Shown: positions 20,739 to 30,716 of the stretch, piece by piece | How the letters are laid out: each line of letters begins with the position of its first letter | Numbering within the stretch: the stretch's first letter is position 1 | Assembly (NCBI RefSeq): GCF_015521605.1 | Contig: NZ_WANV01000015.1 | Coordinates: 1 to 39,699, forward strand | Direction: 5' to 3' | Length of the DNA: 39,699 nt | From: Thermococcus sp. | GTDB taxonomy: Archaea; Methanobacteriota_B; Thermococci; Thermococcales; Thermococcaceae | Notes under the pieces: generated by a model | The model's input: the letters and a program-made list of their open reading frames with translations, nothing else | Told to the model about the DNA's origin: nothing | Database searches by the model: none | Made by a program: the position numbers and the translations under genes

Positions 20739-22082
20739 ATGAAGTTCGCCCACATGGCCGACGTCCACCTCGGCTTCGAGCAGTACCGCCTTCCCTACCG
20801 CGCCGAGGAGTTTGCCCAGGCCTTCAGGGAGGCCGTGGAGAATGCCGTAGCGGAGGGAGTGGACTTCATTCTCATAGCCGGCGACCTGTTCCACTCAAGC
20901 CGGCCCAGCCCCGAGACCATAAAGACCGCGATAGAGGTGCTGGAAAAGCCAAGGGAAGCCGGAATCCCGGTCTTTGCGATAGAGGGAAACCACGACAGGA
21001 CGCAGAGAAAGGTTTCCGCGTACCATCTCCTTGAGGGGCTTGGTCTGCTCCACCTCATCGGTCTGAGGGACGAGAAGATCGAGAACGAGTACTTGACGAG
21101 CGAGAGGCTTGGGGGCAAGTACCTCGTCAGGGGGGTCTTTGAGAGGGGCGGAGAGACGATCGAGATCCACGGATTGAAGTACATGAGCGCCGCCTGGCTT
21201 GAGCGCAACCGGCTGGCGGAGATCTTCAGGCCAGAGGGGGACGCTATCCTGATGCTCCATCAGGGGATAAAGGAGCTCATAGAGAAAATGATGGGAATAA
21301 TCCCCGAGAGCCAGCGCGACTACTTCGAGCTGAGGATGGAAGACCTGCCAAGGGGTTACGTCTACTACGCGCTCGGCCACATCCACAGGGAGTTTGTCAC
21401 CAGCTACGACATAGGGACGCTGGTCTACCCCGGCTCGCTCCAGCGCTGGGACTTCGGGGACTACGAGCTCAGGTACCGCTGGAACGGGAGGAGCTTCACC
21501 CCCGAAGCCGGTACGAGGAAGGGCTTTTACATAGTCGAGGACTGGAAACCCAGATTCATCGAGCTGAAGGTGAGGCCCTTTATAGACGTCAAGCTCAAGG
21601 CCGATGAGGAAACTGCCAAGAGGGAACTGAAACGTCTGAGGGATAAGATCCCGAGAGAGGCTTTCGTAAGGCTCGACCTGCGCTGGGAAAGGCCCTACGA
21701 CGTTTCCCACTTCCAGGAGATTCTGGAGGTCAAGTACCTCTACCTGAGAACGCGCTTTGAGAGGAAGCTGAAGGCCACCAACGGTGGAGAGGTGCCAAGG
21801 CCGGCCGAGTACTTCACCCCCGCGGAGCTGAGGGCGATAGAACTGACAGGCGAGAAGAAGTTCGACGCCCTCGATACCGTCGTCGAGCTGTTCCTGGGCG
21901 AGTGGGAGGAGAAGCCGAAAGAGCACACAGGGGAGAAGCGTGAAGAGTCCGCCCCGACCAAGGAAGAGCAACCCCAGGGGAAAGAGAAAAAGCCCGAAAA
22001 GGCCCAGAAGACGAAGAGACCCCGGCCGAAGGGCAAGCCCACGAGCATTCTCGCTTGGATCGGTGGTGGAGATGAAGATTGA
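20739..22082 (+). CDS. mre11: DNA double-strand break repair nuclease Mre11
   Basis: Mre11 is the Mn-dependent exo/endonuclease of the Mre11-Rad50 complex at DNA ends. The 447-residue protein has phosphoesterase motifs ADVHLG (D8, H10), AGDLFH (D49), GNHD (83-86) and ALGHIH with the final metal histidines, followed by a capping domain. The tail from about 385 is very rich in Lys, Glu and Pro and ends with a hydrophobic patch [13 protein letters not shown], probably for partner binding. ATG 20739 has GAGGTGTT upstream. The last 11 nt overlap rad50. Confidence 0.96.
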   Translation: MKFAHMADVHLGFEQYRLPYRAEEFAQAFREAVENAVAEGVDFILIAGDLFHSSRPSPETIKTAIEVLEKPREAGIPVFAIEGNHDRTQRKVSAYHLLEGLGLLHLIGLRDEKIENEYLTSERLGGKYLVRGVFERGGETIEIHGLKYMSAAWLERNRLAEIFRPEGDAILMLHQGIKELIEKMMGIIPESQRDYFELRMEDLPRGYVYYALGHIHREFVTSYDIGTLVYPGSLQRWDFGDYELRYRWNGRSFTPEAGTRKGFYIVEDWKPRFIELKVRPFIDVKLKADEETAKRELKRLRDKIPREAFVRLDLRWERPYDVSHFQEILEVKYLYLRTRFERKLKATNGGEVPRPAEYFTPAELRAIELTGEKKFDALDTVVELFLGEWEEKPKEHTGEKREESAPTKEEQPQGKEKKPEKAQKTKRPRPKGKPTSILAWIGGGDED

Positions 22083-24729
22083 AAAGCTCATAATCAAGGA
22101 CTTCCGCTCCCACGGACTGACGAAGGTCAACTTCACGAGCGGGATAAACCTCATAATCGGCCAGAACGGCTCCGGAAAGAGCTCCCTCCTCGATGCGCTC
22201 CTCGTCGGCCTCTACTGGCCGAGCAAGCCCAAAGACCTCAGAAAGGAGGACATACTCAGGGTGGACGGAAAGTCCACGGAGATAACGGTCTTCTTCGAGA
22301 AGGACGGCGTCAAGTACCAGCTCCACAGGAACATAACCAGGGGAATGGCATTCGCCAAGTACCACGACGGAAGCTCCTGGAAGCACGCTACGGAGACGAG
22401 CCAGAAGGCCGTGAGGGACTGGATGGAAAAGCTCGTTCCGTACGACGTCTTCCTCAACGCAATTTACATAAGGCAGGGGGAGATCGACGCCATCCTTGAG
22501 AGCGACGAGAGCAGAGAGAAGGTCGTCCGCCAGGTTCTCGGCCTCGACAGGTATGAGAACGCCTACAAGAACCTCCTCGAAGTGAGAAAGGAGATAGAAC
22601 GCAGGATAAAATCGACGGAAGACTACCTAAAGAGCACGGAAAACCTCGACGAGCTGATCGGGGAGATGGAAAAGGAGCTCTCAAACGCCCTCAAAGAGAT
22701 AAACAAGCTATCCCCCCAGATCCCAAAGCTGGAGAGAGAACTGGGGAGGGTGGAGAAAAAGCTCAGGGAGCTCGACGGCCTGGAGAAGGAGATAAACTCC
22801 CTCAGACTTAAGGTCAAGGAGAGGGAGGGGAACCGAAAGCGGCTTGAGACAAAGCTTGAGGGGATTGAGAAACGCATAGCCGAAAGCGAGGAGCGTCTAC
22901 GCGAGCTGGAGGAGAGGGTAAAGGAGTTCCGAGGACTGAAGGAGAAGGCGGAGCTCTACCTGAAGCTCTCGAACTTCAGGAAGAGGTACGCTGACGAGAA
23001 GGCCAGAAACGAGAAGCTCGCCGAGAACTACAGGGCGCAGATTTCGGCGATAGGGGAGCGCCTCACCGAGCTGAGCGAACTGGAGAAGCGCCTCAGGGAG
23101 CTGGAGAAAGAGAGGGGCAAGCTCGAAAGGAAACTCAAGAGGCTCGAAAAGGACGCCAGGGCATACGAAGATGCTAGGTCCATATTGTCGCAACTGGAAG
23201 GCCTTAAAAAACGCCTCAAGCTTTCCAGAGAAGACATAGAAAAGCTCTCCAAGGAGATAGAGGATGCAAAGAGGAGGAAGGAAGAGATCCAGGCCGAGCT
23301 AAACGGGATAAACGAGGAGCGCGGTGGACTGAAAAACCTTGTCAGGGAGAGGAACAAGGCCATAACGGAGCTGAAAAAGGCCAAGGGCAAATGTCCCGTC
23401 TGCGGCAGGAAGATGACCGAGAAGCACCGCAGGGAGATAATCGAGAAGTACCAGGCCGAGCTCAAGGAAGTCTCCCTGTCCCTGAGGGAACTCGACGAGA
23501 GGGAAAGAGAGCTCAAGAGCGAGCTCGCCAAAATAGACGAGATTCTGAAGGGAGAGCGCGAGCTCATAAGACAGAGAGAGCTCCTCGACCAGATAGCCGG
23601 CCTTGAAGAGAGGCTGAAGGAGTTTGACCTTGAGAAGCTCGGGAAAAAGGCGGAGGAATACGAGGGAGCAAAGAAAGAGCTGAGCAGGCTCGAAGGCGAG
23701 CTGGAGAGCACGAAGGCCGAGCTTGAGAAGACGAAGGCCCTCGAAAAGAAGAGGGCACTCCTTGAGGGAAAGCTCAAGTCTATCGAGGAAAAGCTGAGGA
23801 AGCTCGATGGGGAGCTTAAGGAGATGGGGTTCTCCGGGCTGGAGGAGCTCGACGGAAAGCTTGCCGAGCTTGAACCATCCTACAAGCGCTACCTCGAACT
23901 GAAGAACTCAGAGAAAGAGTTCGAGAGGGAGAAGAAGAACCTGGAAAGGCTCAGGCTGGAGCTTGAGGAGGTGAAACGCGGCCTGGACGCCGAGAACAGA
24001 GCCCTGAACGCGCTGATGGACGAGCTGGCAGAGAAGGAGAAGCTTTACAGCAGGGAAGAGCATGAGAAGGCCCGGGAAGCCTTCGCCTCCCTCAGGGAGG
24101 AGCTGGCCCGGAAGAGGGCCCAGCTGGAGGCCCAAGAGAAGAAGCGCGACGAGACCATGGAGAACCTCAGGAAGCTCAAGGAGGAGAAGGAGAGGAGAAA
24201 GGAGAAGGCAAAGGAGCTTGAGGAACTTGAGAAAGCCCGCGAGAGGGTTCAGGCGCTCAGGGAAAAGGTGAGGCGCTACAAGGCCATGCTCAAAGAAGGG
24301 GCACTGGCGAAGGTAGGCGAGATAGCCAGCGAGATATTCGAGGAGCTGACCGAGGAGAAGTACTCCGGGGTCACGGTGAAGGCGGAGGAAAACAAGATAC
24401 GGCTCGGGGTGCTGTACAACGGCAGGGAATACGGTCTCGGATTCCTCAGCGGAGGGGAGAGGATAGCCCTCGGCCTGGCCTTCCGGCTGGCACTCTCGCT
24501 CTATCTCGCGGGAGAGATAAGCCTGCTCATCCTGGACGAGCCGACACCCTACCTCGACGACGAGAGGAGGAGAAGGCTCGTCGACATAATGCAGCGCTAC
24601 CTGAGGAAGATACCGCAGGTCATCGTCGTTTCGCACGACGAGGAGCTGAAAGATGCCGCCGACAGGGTGATACGGGTGAGCCTTGAGAACGGCGTCTCAG
24701 TGGTCAAGGAGGTCGAGCTGGGGGTGTAG
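22072..24729 (+). CDS. rad50: DNA double-strand break repair ATPase Rad50
   Basis: Rad50 is the SMC-like ATPase that bridges DNA ends with Mre11. The 885-residue protein has Walker [10 protein letters not shown] (30-38), a long antiparallel coiled coil (about 180-700), the zinc hook C441-P-V-C444 near its middle, the signature LSGGE (792-796) and Walker B LLILDEP (D822, E823). All parts are intact and the hook lies symmetrically. ATG 22072 overlaps the end of mre11 by 11 nt and follows GGTGGTGGAG. nurA follows after 2 bp. Confidence 0.97.
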   Translation: MKIEKLIIKDFRSHGLTKVNFTSGINLIIGQNGSGKSSLLDALLVGLYWPSKPKDLRKEDILRVDGKSTEITVFFEKDGVKYQLHRNITRGMAFAKYHDGSSWKHATETSQKAVRDWMEKLVPYDVFLNAIYIRQGEIDAILESDESREKVVRQVLGLDRYENAYKNLLEVRKEIERRIKSTEDYLKSTENLDELIGEMEKELSNALKEINKLSPQIPKLERELGRVEKKLRELDGLEKEINSLRLKVKEREGNRKRLETKLEGIEKRIAESEERLRELEERVKEFRGLKEKAELYLKLSNFRKRYADEKARNEKLAENYRAQISAIGERLTELSELEKRLRELEKERGKLERKLKRLEKDARAYEDARSILSQLEGLKKRLKLSREDIEKLSKEIEDAKRRKEEIQAELNGINEERGGLKNLVRERNKAITELKKAKGKCPVCGRKMTEKHRREIIEKYQAELKEVSLSLRELDERERELKSELAKIDEILKGERELIRQRELLDQIAGLEERLKEFDLEKLGKKAEEYEGAKKELSRLEGELESTKAELEKTKALEKKRALLEGKLKSIEEKLRKLDGELKEMGFSGLEELDGKLAELEPSYKRYLELKNSEKEFEREKKNLERLRLELEEVKRGLDAENRALNALMDELAEKEKLYSREEHEKAREAFASLREELARKRAQLEAQEKKRDETMENLRKLKEEKERRKEKAKELEELEKARERVQALREKVRRYKAMLKEGALAKVGEIASEIFEELTEEKYSGVTVKAEENKIRLGVLYNGREYGLGFLSGGERIALGLAFRLALSLYLAGEISLLILDEPTPYLDDERRRRLVDIMQRYLRKIPQVIVVSHDEELKDAADRVIRVSLENGVSVVKEVELGV

Positions 24730-24731
24730 CT

Positions 24732-26066
24732 ATGGGGTACAGGCTTATAGACAGGGCGAGCGTTGACAGAATAAAGAGGATGCTCCAGAAGGGATACGCC
24801 GAGGCCCAGGAGAAGCTGAAAACCATAGAGTGGCGCGAGTTGCCGGAGAGGAGGCAGAGCAGGGTCTACGCCATCGACGGAAGCCAGGGAAAGCAGAGGC
24901 TCAGCGGGACGATTTTCTACGCCGTCTCAAGTTACGCCTTCGGCAACGGCCCTGCATACAGGCTGGTCTACACCAACGCGATGCTCTACAACCAGGGCAT
25001 ATCCGACCAGATAATCCGCCTCCAGATGGAGACCCTTGAGAACAAGCTGGGTTTCCTGGCGGCGAGGCTCGGGGAAGTTGATTACGTCATGATGGACGGA
25101 ACGCTGACCGGCTCGCTCACGAGGCCGCCGGTGTATCCGGAGAGTGTGAGGGGGATAAACGCCCTTCAGGTCGTGCTGGAAGACGAGTTCACCTCCATGA
25201 TAGAGTTCGTGCTGGAGAGGCTCGGTGAAAACTACCAGAACCTTGAGTCCAGGCTAAAAAAGGAACAGAGGAGCTATGAGGGGGTAATATTCGCGGAGTC
25301 CCTCATGAGAGACGTCTTCAGAAAGTTCTTCAGGAACAAGCTCATTGCCCACTCAAAAGGAATCAGGATAAGGAACTGTGAAGCGGCACCGGAAAAGGTA
25401 TTGATACCGCTCGAAGCCCTTGAGAAATACAGAGGAAAAAGCGTCGAGGAAGCCGTTGAGAACCTGAGGAAGAGATACTGCAGGGAGATAGTGATTGAGG
25501 ACATCAGAGAGGCCATCCACGTGGTTCTGGGTTACCTCGAATACCTCTACTCCCTGGAGCAGCTGCTCAACCTGGACGTGAACCTGATCTATGTTGCCAA
25601 GAGCTTCTACACAAAGAGGTTTGCAAAGAAAGCCGGTATTGACCTCCCCGATGTGCCATATCTCGATGCCTACATCAGAAACAGATTTGGTGAGGAGATT
25701 CCAGGATATCTGCCCTTCCCCGAACCTGTAAAGGTTGAACATTCCCTCCCAGAATCACTGAGGGAATTCTTCCCCAAAATTGAAGAAATGAGCTCCCGGG
25801 GAGTTTCCTCCGCGTACATCCGCACCATGAAGGGCGGCGTCATATACCTCCTCCAGAGCAACAACGACATAAACGAAGAACTGCTGGGCGGGATACTCTG
25901 GCACGAGAGGAACGGATACTTCAGGCCGCTCCAGAGGGCCCATGAGGGGGTGAAAATCGAGAAAAAGGCCTTCGAGGCCGAGCTGAAGGCACTGCTCAAC
26001 ATAATAAAGGCGGAGAGCCCCGAGCTGAGGGTCTTCCTGAAGTACGGAAGAAGCCCGCTGGAGTAA
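24732..26066 (+). CDS. nurA: NurA 5'-3' nuclease
   Basis: NurA is the toroidal dimeric nuclease driven by HerA during end resection. The 444-residue protein has the catalytic aspartates in YAIDGSQG (D49) and VMMDGTLTG (D122), the Mn-binding C-terminal histidine region ([13 protein letters not shown]) and the LIYVAKSF segment typical of the family. It closes the herA-mre11-rad50-nurA operon, starting 2 bp after the rad50 stop. Twelve base pairs separate its stop from the convergent secreted-protein gene. Confidence 0.95.
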   Translation: MGYRLIDRASVDRIKRMLQKGYAEAQEKLKTIEWRELPERRQSRVYAIDGSQGKQRLSGTIFYAVSSYAFGNGPAYRLVYTNAMLYNQGISDQIIRLQMETLENKLGFLAARLGEVDYVMMDGTLTGSLTRPPVYPESVRGINALQVVLEDEFTSMIEFVLERLGENYQNLESRLKKEQRSYEGVIFAESLMRDVFRKFFRNKLIAHSKGIRIRNCEAAPEKVLIPLEALEKYRGKSVEEAVENLRKRYCREIVIEDIREAIHVVLGYLEYLYSLEQLLNLDVNLIYVAKSFYTKRFAKKAGIDLPDVPYLDAYIRNRFGEEIPGYLPFPEPVKVEHSLPESLREFFPKIEEMSSRGVSSAYIRTMKGGVIYLLQSNNDINEELLGGILWHERNGYFRPLQRAHEGVKIEKKAFEAELKALLNIIKAESPELRVFLKYGRSPLE

Positions 26067-26078
26067 AAAAGAGAAGAC

Positions 26079-28031
26079 TCAGGAGACCGAGGCACTGAAG
26101 GTCGCCAGAATCCTCAGGTACGAGCTGTCGACCCCGTTCATGTAGTCCCTTATTTTTCCTCCGGTCTGCCACCTGTCCTGCCCGGCGAGGACTATGACAA
26201 CCTGCCCCTCGGCCCAGACGTTGGTCTTGACGAACATGCCCCGCTCCCCGTTTCTCACAGCATCCTGCTCGCCGGGAGTTAGGACCTGCCTGACGTAGCC
26301 ACCGACCCCGTCGTAGGCGTCGGGCCCACCGAGGATCACGATTATCCTGGAGTCCTTGTAGGCCTCAAAATCGTCGGCGGTAACGTGCCTCACCGAGAGG
26401 CCAAGTGCCCCCAGCTGCGAAGCCAGCAGGTTGCCCTTGATGTCCCAGTCTATGCCGTTGGAGAGGATAACAACCTCAGGCATCCGAGCCGGCTCGTAGT
26501 TCAGAACCCAGTCAACCAGCGCCTTGAGAACCGAGAGCTCCCCGGCACTTCCGGCTTCAAGCTCCAGGGAACTGTAGACGGCACGGTAGTTGCCCTCGGT
26601 GGCCAGTATTCCACCGCTGTAGTCACTGGTGCGGGCCAGGAGCATTGGAGCATAGCCTCTAAGCGCATGGAGGAGCCTGACGCGCTCAAGGAGCTTCCTC
26701 TCGACGGTGAGCTCAACCCTCAGGCCGTCGCGGCTCACCACAACGCCCCTGTCGGTAACGTCCATGGAGGCGAGGACTTCCGGCAGAACCATTGACGCCG
26801 AGAGCGAGAAGTTGAACTGCACACCTGTGATGTTCTTGACGGATTCACCCATCTCCCTCATCCTGAGACTGTTTTCCGAGGCAAAGCGTGAGACGCTCCT
26901 CTGGGCTATACCGAAGTGGGTCGGTGAAAGCACGTACTGCCAGCCAACGGTGGAGTAGGTGCTAACATCGATGGTGCCGCCGTTGAACGGCCCCCTGTCG
27001 GAGAGAACTAAGGAGTAGCCGGTGTTTACGTAAGGAACCATCGCGGAGGACTGGGTGAGGTTTAGCTCTCCCCTTGCCACCTCCGCAATGGCCAGTGAGT
27101 CAAGGCCGAGAAGTTTGGCCAGGCTCGGTGAGTCTTCCACACCCCCTATGTGCTGCGGGTTCGTGGCATCAAAGAGGGTCCCCGCCGTGACCACGAGACC
27201 GGCGTGAGTGTTCTCAAGGTAGTCCTCAAGGGCTGAAATCTGCCCCTCGGAGAGCCCCCACTCCGGGAGCCAGAGGTTAGAGAGTATCACCACCCGGGGC
27301 TGAAAGCTCTGAAGGGCATCGACGAGCTCATCCGGGGAGACTATCTTTATGTTGTAGTACTTGGCCAGGTCCTCCCAGTGGTGGTCGGAGAGCATCCAGG
27401 GTCTCAGGCTGGTCAAAGGCCTCGCAACGGCCTCGAAGTCCGAGAGGTTGTAGTGGTAGAAGCTCCTGGACACGTTAAACTGCGTAATCAGTGAGTCCAG
27501 AGACTTCTCAAAGGCCACGGCCTCAACCGAGGGGTCAACTATGAGAACCTTCGGCCCATCGGGGTTGGCAACGTAGTACGAGTAGACCGGACTGTAGGAC
27601 ACGTGCCCCTCGACGTCGGTAACCGCTATCTTAAACTCTATCCTGCTCCCCGGCGGTGCCCCGGGCAGGTTTATCTTGCGGTAGAAGACGTAGAAGTCCT
27701 GACTCTCACCGTAGAAGCGACGTATTATGGACTGGTAGAGAGACCAGTTCTCACCGGCAGCGGCGGTTTTGACGTAGGCCGGCTTCCAATCGCCGTCGTT
27801 TATCCTGTAGTATGCCTCAACCTTGCCATTGCCTACCGTGACCCCAAAGTCATCGGCTATGTAGAAGTACACGGTGAACTCCTCGTAGGGGCCAACGACA
27901 AAATCCTTGGGAATGTTGCCCACTATTATTATCGGCGGCCTCAGCTCCGAGACTATTACGGCCGATGAAGCGGGCGGAAGGAGCATACCGAACAGCAACA
28001 GCATTACAAAAACCGCTTTGAGCTTATTCAT
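26079..28031 (-). CDS. large secreted cell-surface protein of unknown function
   Basis: The 650-residue protein has a clear signal peptide (MNKLKAVFVMLLLFGMLLPPASS, cleavage near residue 23). It then has an Ig-like beta region (about 30-155, with EFTVYFYIADDFGV) and a long alpha/beta part with flavodoxin-like strands (VVILSNLWLP, GLVVTAGTLFD). The C-terminal region (VVILSNGIDWDIKGNLLAS, IIVILGGPDAYDG) resembles domains in Thermococcales S-layer-related proteins. There is no C-terminal membrane anchor. It has its own strong promoter, back to back with the FecCD permease gene. Extracellular location is supported; function is not. Confidence 0.75.
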   Translation of the reverse strand: MNKLKAVFVMLLLFGMLLPPASSAVIVSELRPPIIIVGNIPKDFVVGPYEEFTVYFYIADDFGVTVGNGKVEAYYRINDGDWKPAYVKTAAAGENWSLYQSIIRRFYGESQDFYVFYRKINLPGAPPGSRIEFKIAVTDVEGHVSYSPVYSYYVANPDGPKVLIVDPSVEAVAFEKSLDSLITQFNVSRSFYHYNLSDFEAVARPLTSLRPWMLSDHHWEDLAKYYNIKIVSPDELVDALQSFQPRVVILSNLWLPEWGLSEGQISALEDYLENTHAGLVVTAGTLFDATNPQHIGGVEDSPSLAKLLGLDSLAIAEVARGELNLTQSSAMVPYVNTGYSLVLSDRGPFNGGTIDVSTYSTVGWQYVLSPTHFGIAQRSVSRFASENSLRMREMGESVKNITGVQFNFSLSASMVLPEVLASMDVTDRGVVVSRDGLRVELTVERKLLERVRLLHALRGYAPMLLARTSDYSGGILATEGNYRAVYSSLELEAGSAGELSVLKALVDWVLNYEPARMPEVVILSNGIDWDIKGNLLASQLGALGLSVRHVTADDFEAYKDSRIIVILGGPDAYDGVGGYVRQVLTPGEQDAVRNGERGMFVKTNVWAEGQVVIVLAGQDRWQTGGKIRDYMNGVDSSYLRILATFSASVS

Positions 28032-28064
28032 GCACGCTCACCAACATAATGTAACGCTCCCGGA

Positions 28065-28094
28065 GTATTTATACTTAGCCCGAAAGGTTTAAAC
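28065..28094. promoter_or_regulatory. back-to-back TATA boxes, secreted protein and ABC importer
   Basis: On the minus strand TAAGTATAAATAC (28065-28077) lies about 40 bp before the secreted-protein ATG at 28031, with a GGTGAG site. On the plus strand AGGTTTAAAC (28085-28094) lies about 22 bp before ATG 28112, implying a leaderless permease mRNA. Confidence 0.65.
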
Positions 28095-28111
28095 GCCTGG
28101 ACAAATAATCC

Positions 28112-29134
28112 ATGCCCATGAGGAAGTGGCTCCCGGTACTGGCGTTCCTCTCGATCATCGCCGGGTTCCTCGGCGTTTACATAGGCTCTGTCAGCCTGAC
28201 CCCCTCGGACGTAACGGCCAGCGTGGCCTACGGAATAAAATCCATCCTGTCGGGGATATTCCCATCCATAAACCCCGGGGAGAGGCCGAGGGCTTTCATC
28301 ATAGTGTGGGAGCTCCGCCTTCCAAGGGTCCTGCTGGCCTACCTGGTGGGACTCTCCCTCGCCTCGGCCGGTGTTGCCAGCCAGGCCCTATTCAGGAACG
28401 CCTTGGCTGACCCATACATAATCGGCGTGAGCGCAGGCGCTGGGGTAGGCGCCGCCCTGGGCGCAATTTACGCCCCCTCGCACATGGGGACCTTCGCCCT
28501 CGTGTCGGCCCTTCTTTCGGTGCTCATAGTCTACGCCGTCTCCAGGGTCGACGGCCACGTCCCGGTTGACACCCTCCTGCTGGCTGGCATAGCCTACGGC
28601 TTCCTGGCGAGCGCGGTTACATGGTACCTCATAATAAGCCAGGGAGAAAGGGCCCACATAACTTGGATGTGGCTCATGGGCACGTTCAACGGCTCAAGCT
28701 GGGGCAACGTTGGTGAGATGTTTATTGTCGCACTCCTCGGCGTCGGCTTTCTCGTGTGGAAGTGGAGGGAACTGAACCTGATACTCTTCGGAGAGGAGAG
28801 CATCGCCCTCGGTCTCGACGTTCACCTCTATCGGAAACTCTTTATCGGGACAATAGCCCTCCTAACGGCCTTCTCCGTCTCGGCAGCAGGGATAATCGGC
28901 TTCATCGGACTCGTCAGCCCCCACATAATGCGCCTTATCCTCGGACCGAACCACAGAAGCCTCACTCCAGCGAGCGCCCTCTTCGGGGGCGTTCTGCTCG
29001 TTTTTGCCGATCTGCTCGCCAGAACTGTGGCAAAGCCGACGGAACTGCCCGTTGGCATCATAACCGCCCTCATGGGGGCACCGTTCTTCCTGTACCTCCT
29101 GATGAAGCACAAGAGGGGTGAGCTGTACTCATGA
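28112..29134 (+). CDS. FecCD/BtuC-family ABC importer permease
   Basis: The 340-residue polytopic protein (about ten membrane helices) belongs to the FecCD family, which imports iron chelates, haem or corrinoids. Hallmarks are LRLPRVLLAYLVGLSLASAG, the NALADPYIIGVSAGAG helix region (about 97-112) and GIIGFIGLVSPHIMRLILG near the C-terminus, the ATPase-coupling loop. It overlaps the ATPase gene by 4 nt. A substrate-binding protein is missing nearby, so the substrate cannot be named. A second ATG at 28118 is equally plausible given the leaderless promoter. Confidence 0.9.
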   Translation: MPMRKWLPVLAFLSIIAGFLGVYIGSVSLTPSDVTASVAYGIKSILSGIFPSINPGERPRAFIIVWELRLPRVLLAYLVGLSLASAGVASQALFRNALADPYIIGVSAGAGVGAALGAIYAPSHMGTFALVSALLSVLIVYAVSRVDGHVPVDTLLLAGIAYGFLASAVTWYLIISQGERAHITWMWLMGTFNGSSWGNVGEMFIVALLGVGFLVWKWRELNLILFGEESIALGLDVHLYRKLFIGTIALLTAFSVSAAGIIGFIGLVSPHIMRLILGPNHRSLTPASALFGGVLLVFADLLARTVAKPTELPVGIITALMGAPFFLYLLMKHKRGELYS

Positions 29135-29853
29135 AGGCCCTTGAGGTCAAAGTTTCCTTCGCCTACGGGGAGAGGGAAGTCCTCAGGGGGGTGGGGTTCA
29201 CCGCCGGGAGAGGGGAGCTTTTGGCCATAATCGGCCCCAACGGCGCCGGAAAGTCAACCCTCCTCAAGTGCCTGGTCGGGATCCTCAGACCGAGGGGTCA
29301 CGTTATGCTCGACGGGACGAACCTGCTTGAGCTCAGGCCCAGGGAGCGGGCCAAGCTCATAACCTACGTCCCCCAGAGTTCATTCCCCGAGTTCGCCTTC
29401 ACCATAGAGGAGTTCGTCGAGCTCGGCACCTACGCGACGAGGGGGAGCGTCGAAGGGGCCCTGAAAAGGGTTGGCCTCTGGGAGCGCAGGAGGGAGCAGA
29501 TAACGGCGTTAAGCGGCGGCGAATACCAGCTGGCACTTATAGCGAGGGCGCTGGCACAGGGAAGCGAGGTAGTTCTCCTGGATGAGCCGACGAGCCACCT
29601 TGACATAAACCACGCCCTTGAGATAATGGAACTCCTGAAGGAACTGAGCCGGGAGAGGATAGTCATAGCAGTTCTCCACGACCTCAACCTAGCCCTCCGC
29701 TACGCGGACAGGCTAGTCCTTCTGAAGGAGGGGGAGAAGTACTGGGAAGGAAAACCGGAGGAGCTGAAGCCCGAAACCATCGAGGAAGTCTACGGGGTGA
29801 AGGCAAAGATAGCCGAAGTCGATGGCCACAGAGTTCTTCTGGCAGGGGTCTGA
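29131..29853 (+). CDS. ABC importer ATP-binding protein (FepC/BtuD type)
   Basis: The 240-residue ATPase powers the adjacent permease. It has Walker A GPNGAGKS (35-42), a Q-loop in YVPQSS, signature LSGGEYQ, Walker B VVLLDEP and the switch histidine in VLHDLN. It belongs to the iron/cobalamin importer branch. It overlaps the permease stop in an ATGA arrangement and ends the operon. The gap to psmB (29854-30059) holds no third transporter gene. Confidence 0.92.
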   Translation: MKALEVKVSFAYGEREVLRGVGFTAGRGELLAIIGPNGAGKSTLLKCLVGILRPRGHVMLDGTNLLELRPRERAKLITYVPQSSFPEFAFTIEEFVELGTYATRGSVEGALKRVGLWERRREQITALSGGEYQLALIARALAQGSEVVLLDEPTSHLDINHALEIMELLKELSRERIVIAVLHDLNLALRYADRLVLLKEGEKYWEGKPEELKPETIEEVYGVKAKIAEVDGHRVLLAGV

Positions 29854-29882
29854 AAGCAAGTGCAGGAAAACACAAAAGGGTC

Positions 29883-29956
29883 GTTCTGACCGCAGATGCC
29901 GTAAAGGGACCCCTCCTGATGAGGAGCGATGAGAGAAACACCGCAGGAGTCAGAAC
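29883..29956. repeat. inverted repeat with inner hairpin in the ABC-psmB gap
   Basis: GTTCTGAC (29883-29890) is the exact inverse of GTCAGAAC (29949-29956). Between them lies a small perfect hairpin, CTCCT-GATG-AGGAG (29912-29925). The 206-bp gap otherwise holds only the psmB promoter. The structure could be a small RNA or an RNA-end structure of the ABC operon. C/D or H/ACA boxes do not fit well. Confidence 0.45.
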
Positions 29957-30014
29957 ACTGAGCAATCAAAGGGCAGGCGAAAATGTCGCTGGGTTATCCC
30001 GCCGGAACTCGCAA

Positions 30015-30024
30015 AGGTTTAAAA
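30015..30024 (+). promoter_or_regulatory. TATA box of psmB
   Basis: AGGTTTAAAA lies about 40 bp before ATG 30060, with GGGTGAG as ribosome-binding site 5 nt from the start codon. Confidence 0.65.
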
Positions 30025-30059
30025 CGTGGCGTGAGAATTAGTCCCAGGGGTGAGAGAGA

Positions 30060-30662
30060 ATGGAGACCAAGAAGACCGGCACCACCACAGTGGGAATAAA
30101 GGCCAAGGACGGTGTCGTTCTGGCCGCTGATACGCAGGCTTCCCTCGACCACATGGTCGAGACCCTCAACATAAGGAAGATAGTCCCCATCACCGACAGG
30201 ATAGCGATAACCACCGCGGGAAGCGTTGGTGACGTCCAGGCACTGGCGAGAATGCTTGAGGCGGAGGCGCGCTACTATCAGTTCACCTGGAACAGGCCCA
30301 TGAGCACCAAGGCCATGGCTAACCTGCTCAGCAACATACTCAACGAGAACAAGTGGTTCCCCTACCTCGTCCAGATAATCATAGGCGGCCACGTTGAAGA
30401 GCCGACGCTGGCCAACCTCGACCCGATGGGAGGGCTCATCTTCGACGACTACACCGCAACCGGCTCGGGAAGCCCCTTCGCCATAGCCGTCCTTGAGGAC
30501 GGCTTCAAGAAGGGCATGAGCGTCAAAGAAGCCAAGGAGCTCGCCGTCAGGGCCGTCAGGACGGCCGGAAAGAGGGACGTCTACACGGGCAGCAGGAAGA
30601 TCCAGGTCGTCGTCATAACGAAGGAAGGCATGAAGGAAGAGTTCGTTGAGTTCAGGGAGTGA
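30060..30662 (+). CDS. psmB: proteasome beta subunit
   Basis: This is a catalytic subunit of the archaeal 20S proteasome. The 200-residue precursor has the short propeptide METKKTG, cut before T8, which becomes the N-terminal nucleophile (TTTVGIK). Other family residues are D24 (AADTQAS), K40 in IRKI, and the [13 protein letters not shown] segment. It is complete and stands alone with its own promoter. Thermococcales often carry two beta subunits; only this one is in the window, and its T-x-T active-site sequence indicates an active type. Confidence 0.96.
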   Translation: METKKTGTTTVGIKAKDGVVLAADTQASLDHMVETLNIRKIVPITDRIAITTAGSVGDVQALARMLEAEARYYQFTWNRPMSTKAMANLLSNILNENKWFPYLVQIIIGGHVEEPTLANLDPMGGLIFDDYTATGSGSPFAIAVLEDGFKKGMSVKEAKELAVRAVRTAGKRDVYTGSRKIQVVVITKEGMKEEFVEFRE

Positions 30663-30687
30663 ACCCTTCAACGGTTGCACCAAAGCC

Positions 30688-30699
30688 CTTTTTAATTCC
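30688..30699 (+). promoter_or_regulatory. TATA box of the HExxH protease gene
   Basis: CTTTTTAATTCC is centred about 24 bp before ATG 30717, which predicts a leaderless transcript. No ribosome-binding site is seen. Confidence 0.55.
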
Positions 30700-30716
30700 C
30701 TTTTCGAGTTGATAGC

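Noticed and set aside
18959-26066. HerA-NurA as an anti-phage defence system
   Set aside because: HerA-NurA pairs can occur in defence islands, but here they are in the standard archaeal order with mre11 and rad50, the housekeeping repair operon.
29920-30042. 40-codon frame (ATG 29920) ahead of psmB
   Set aside because: It has no ribosome-binding site, its composition is not protein-like, and it runs over the psmB promoter.
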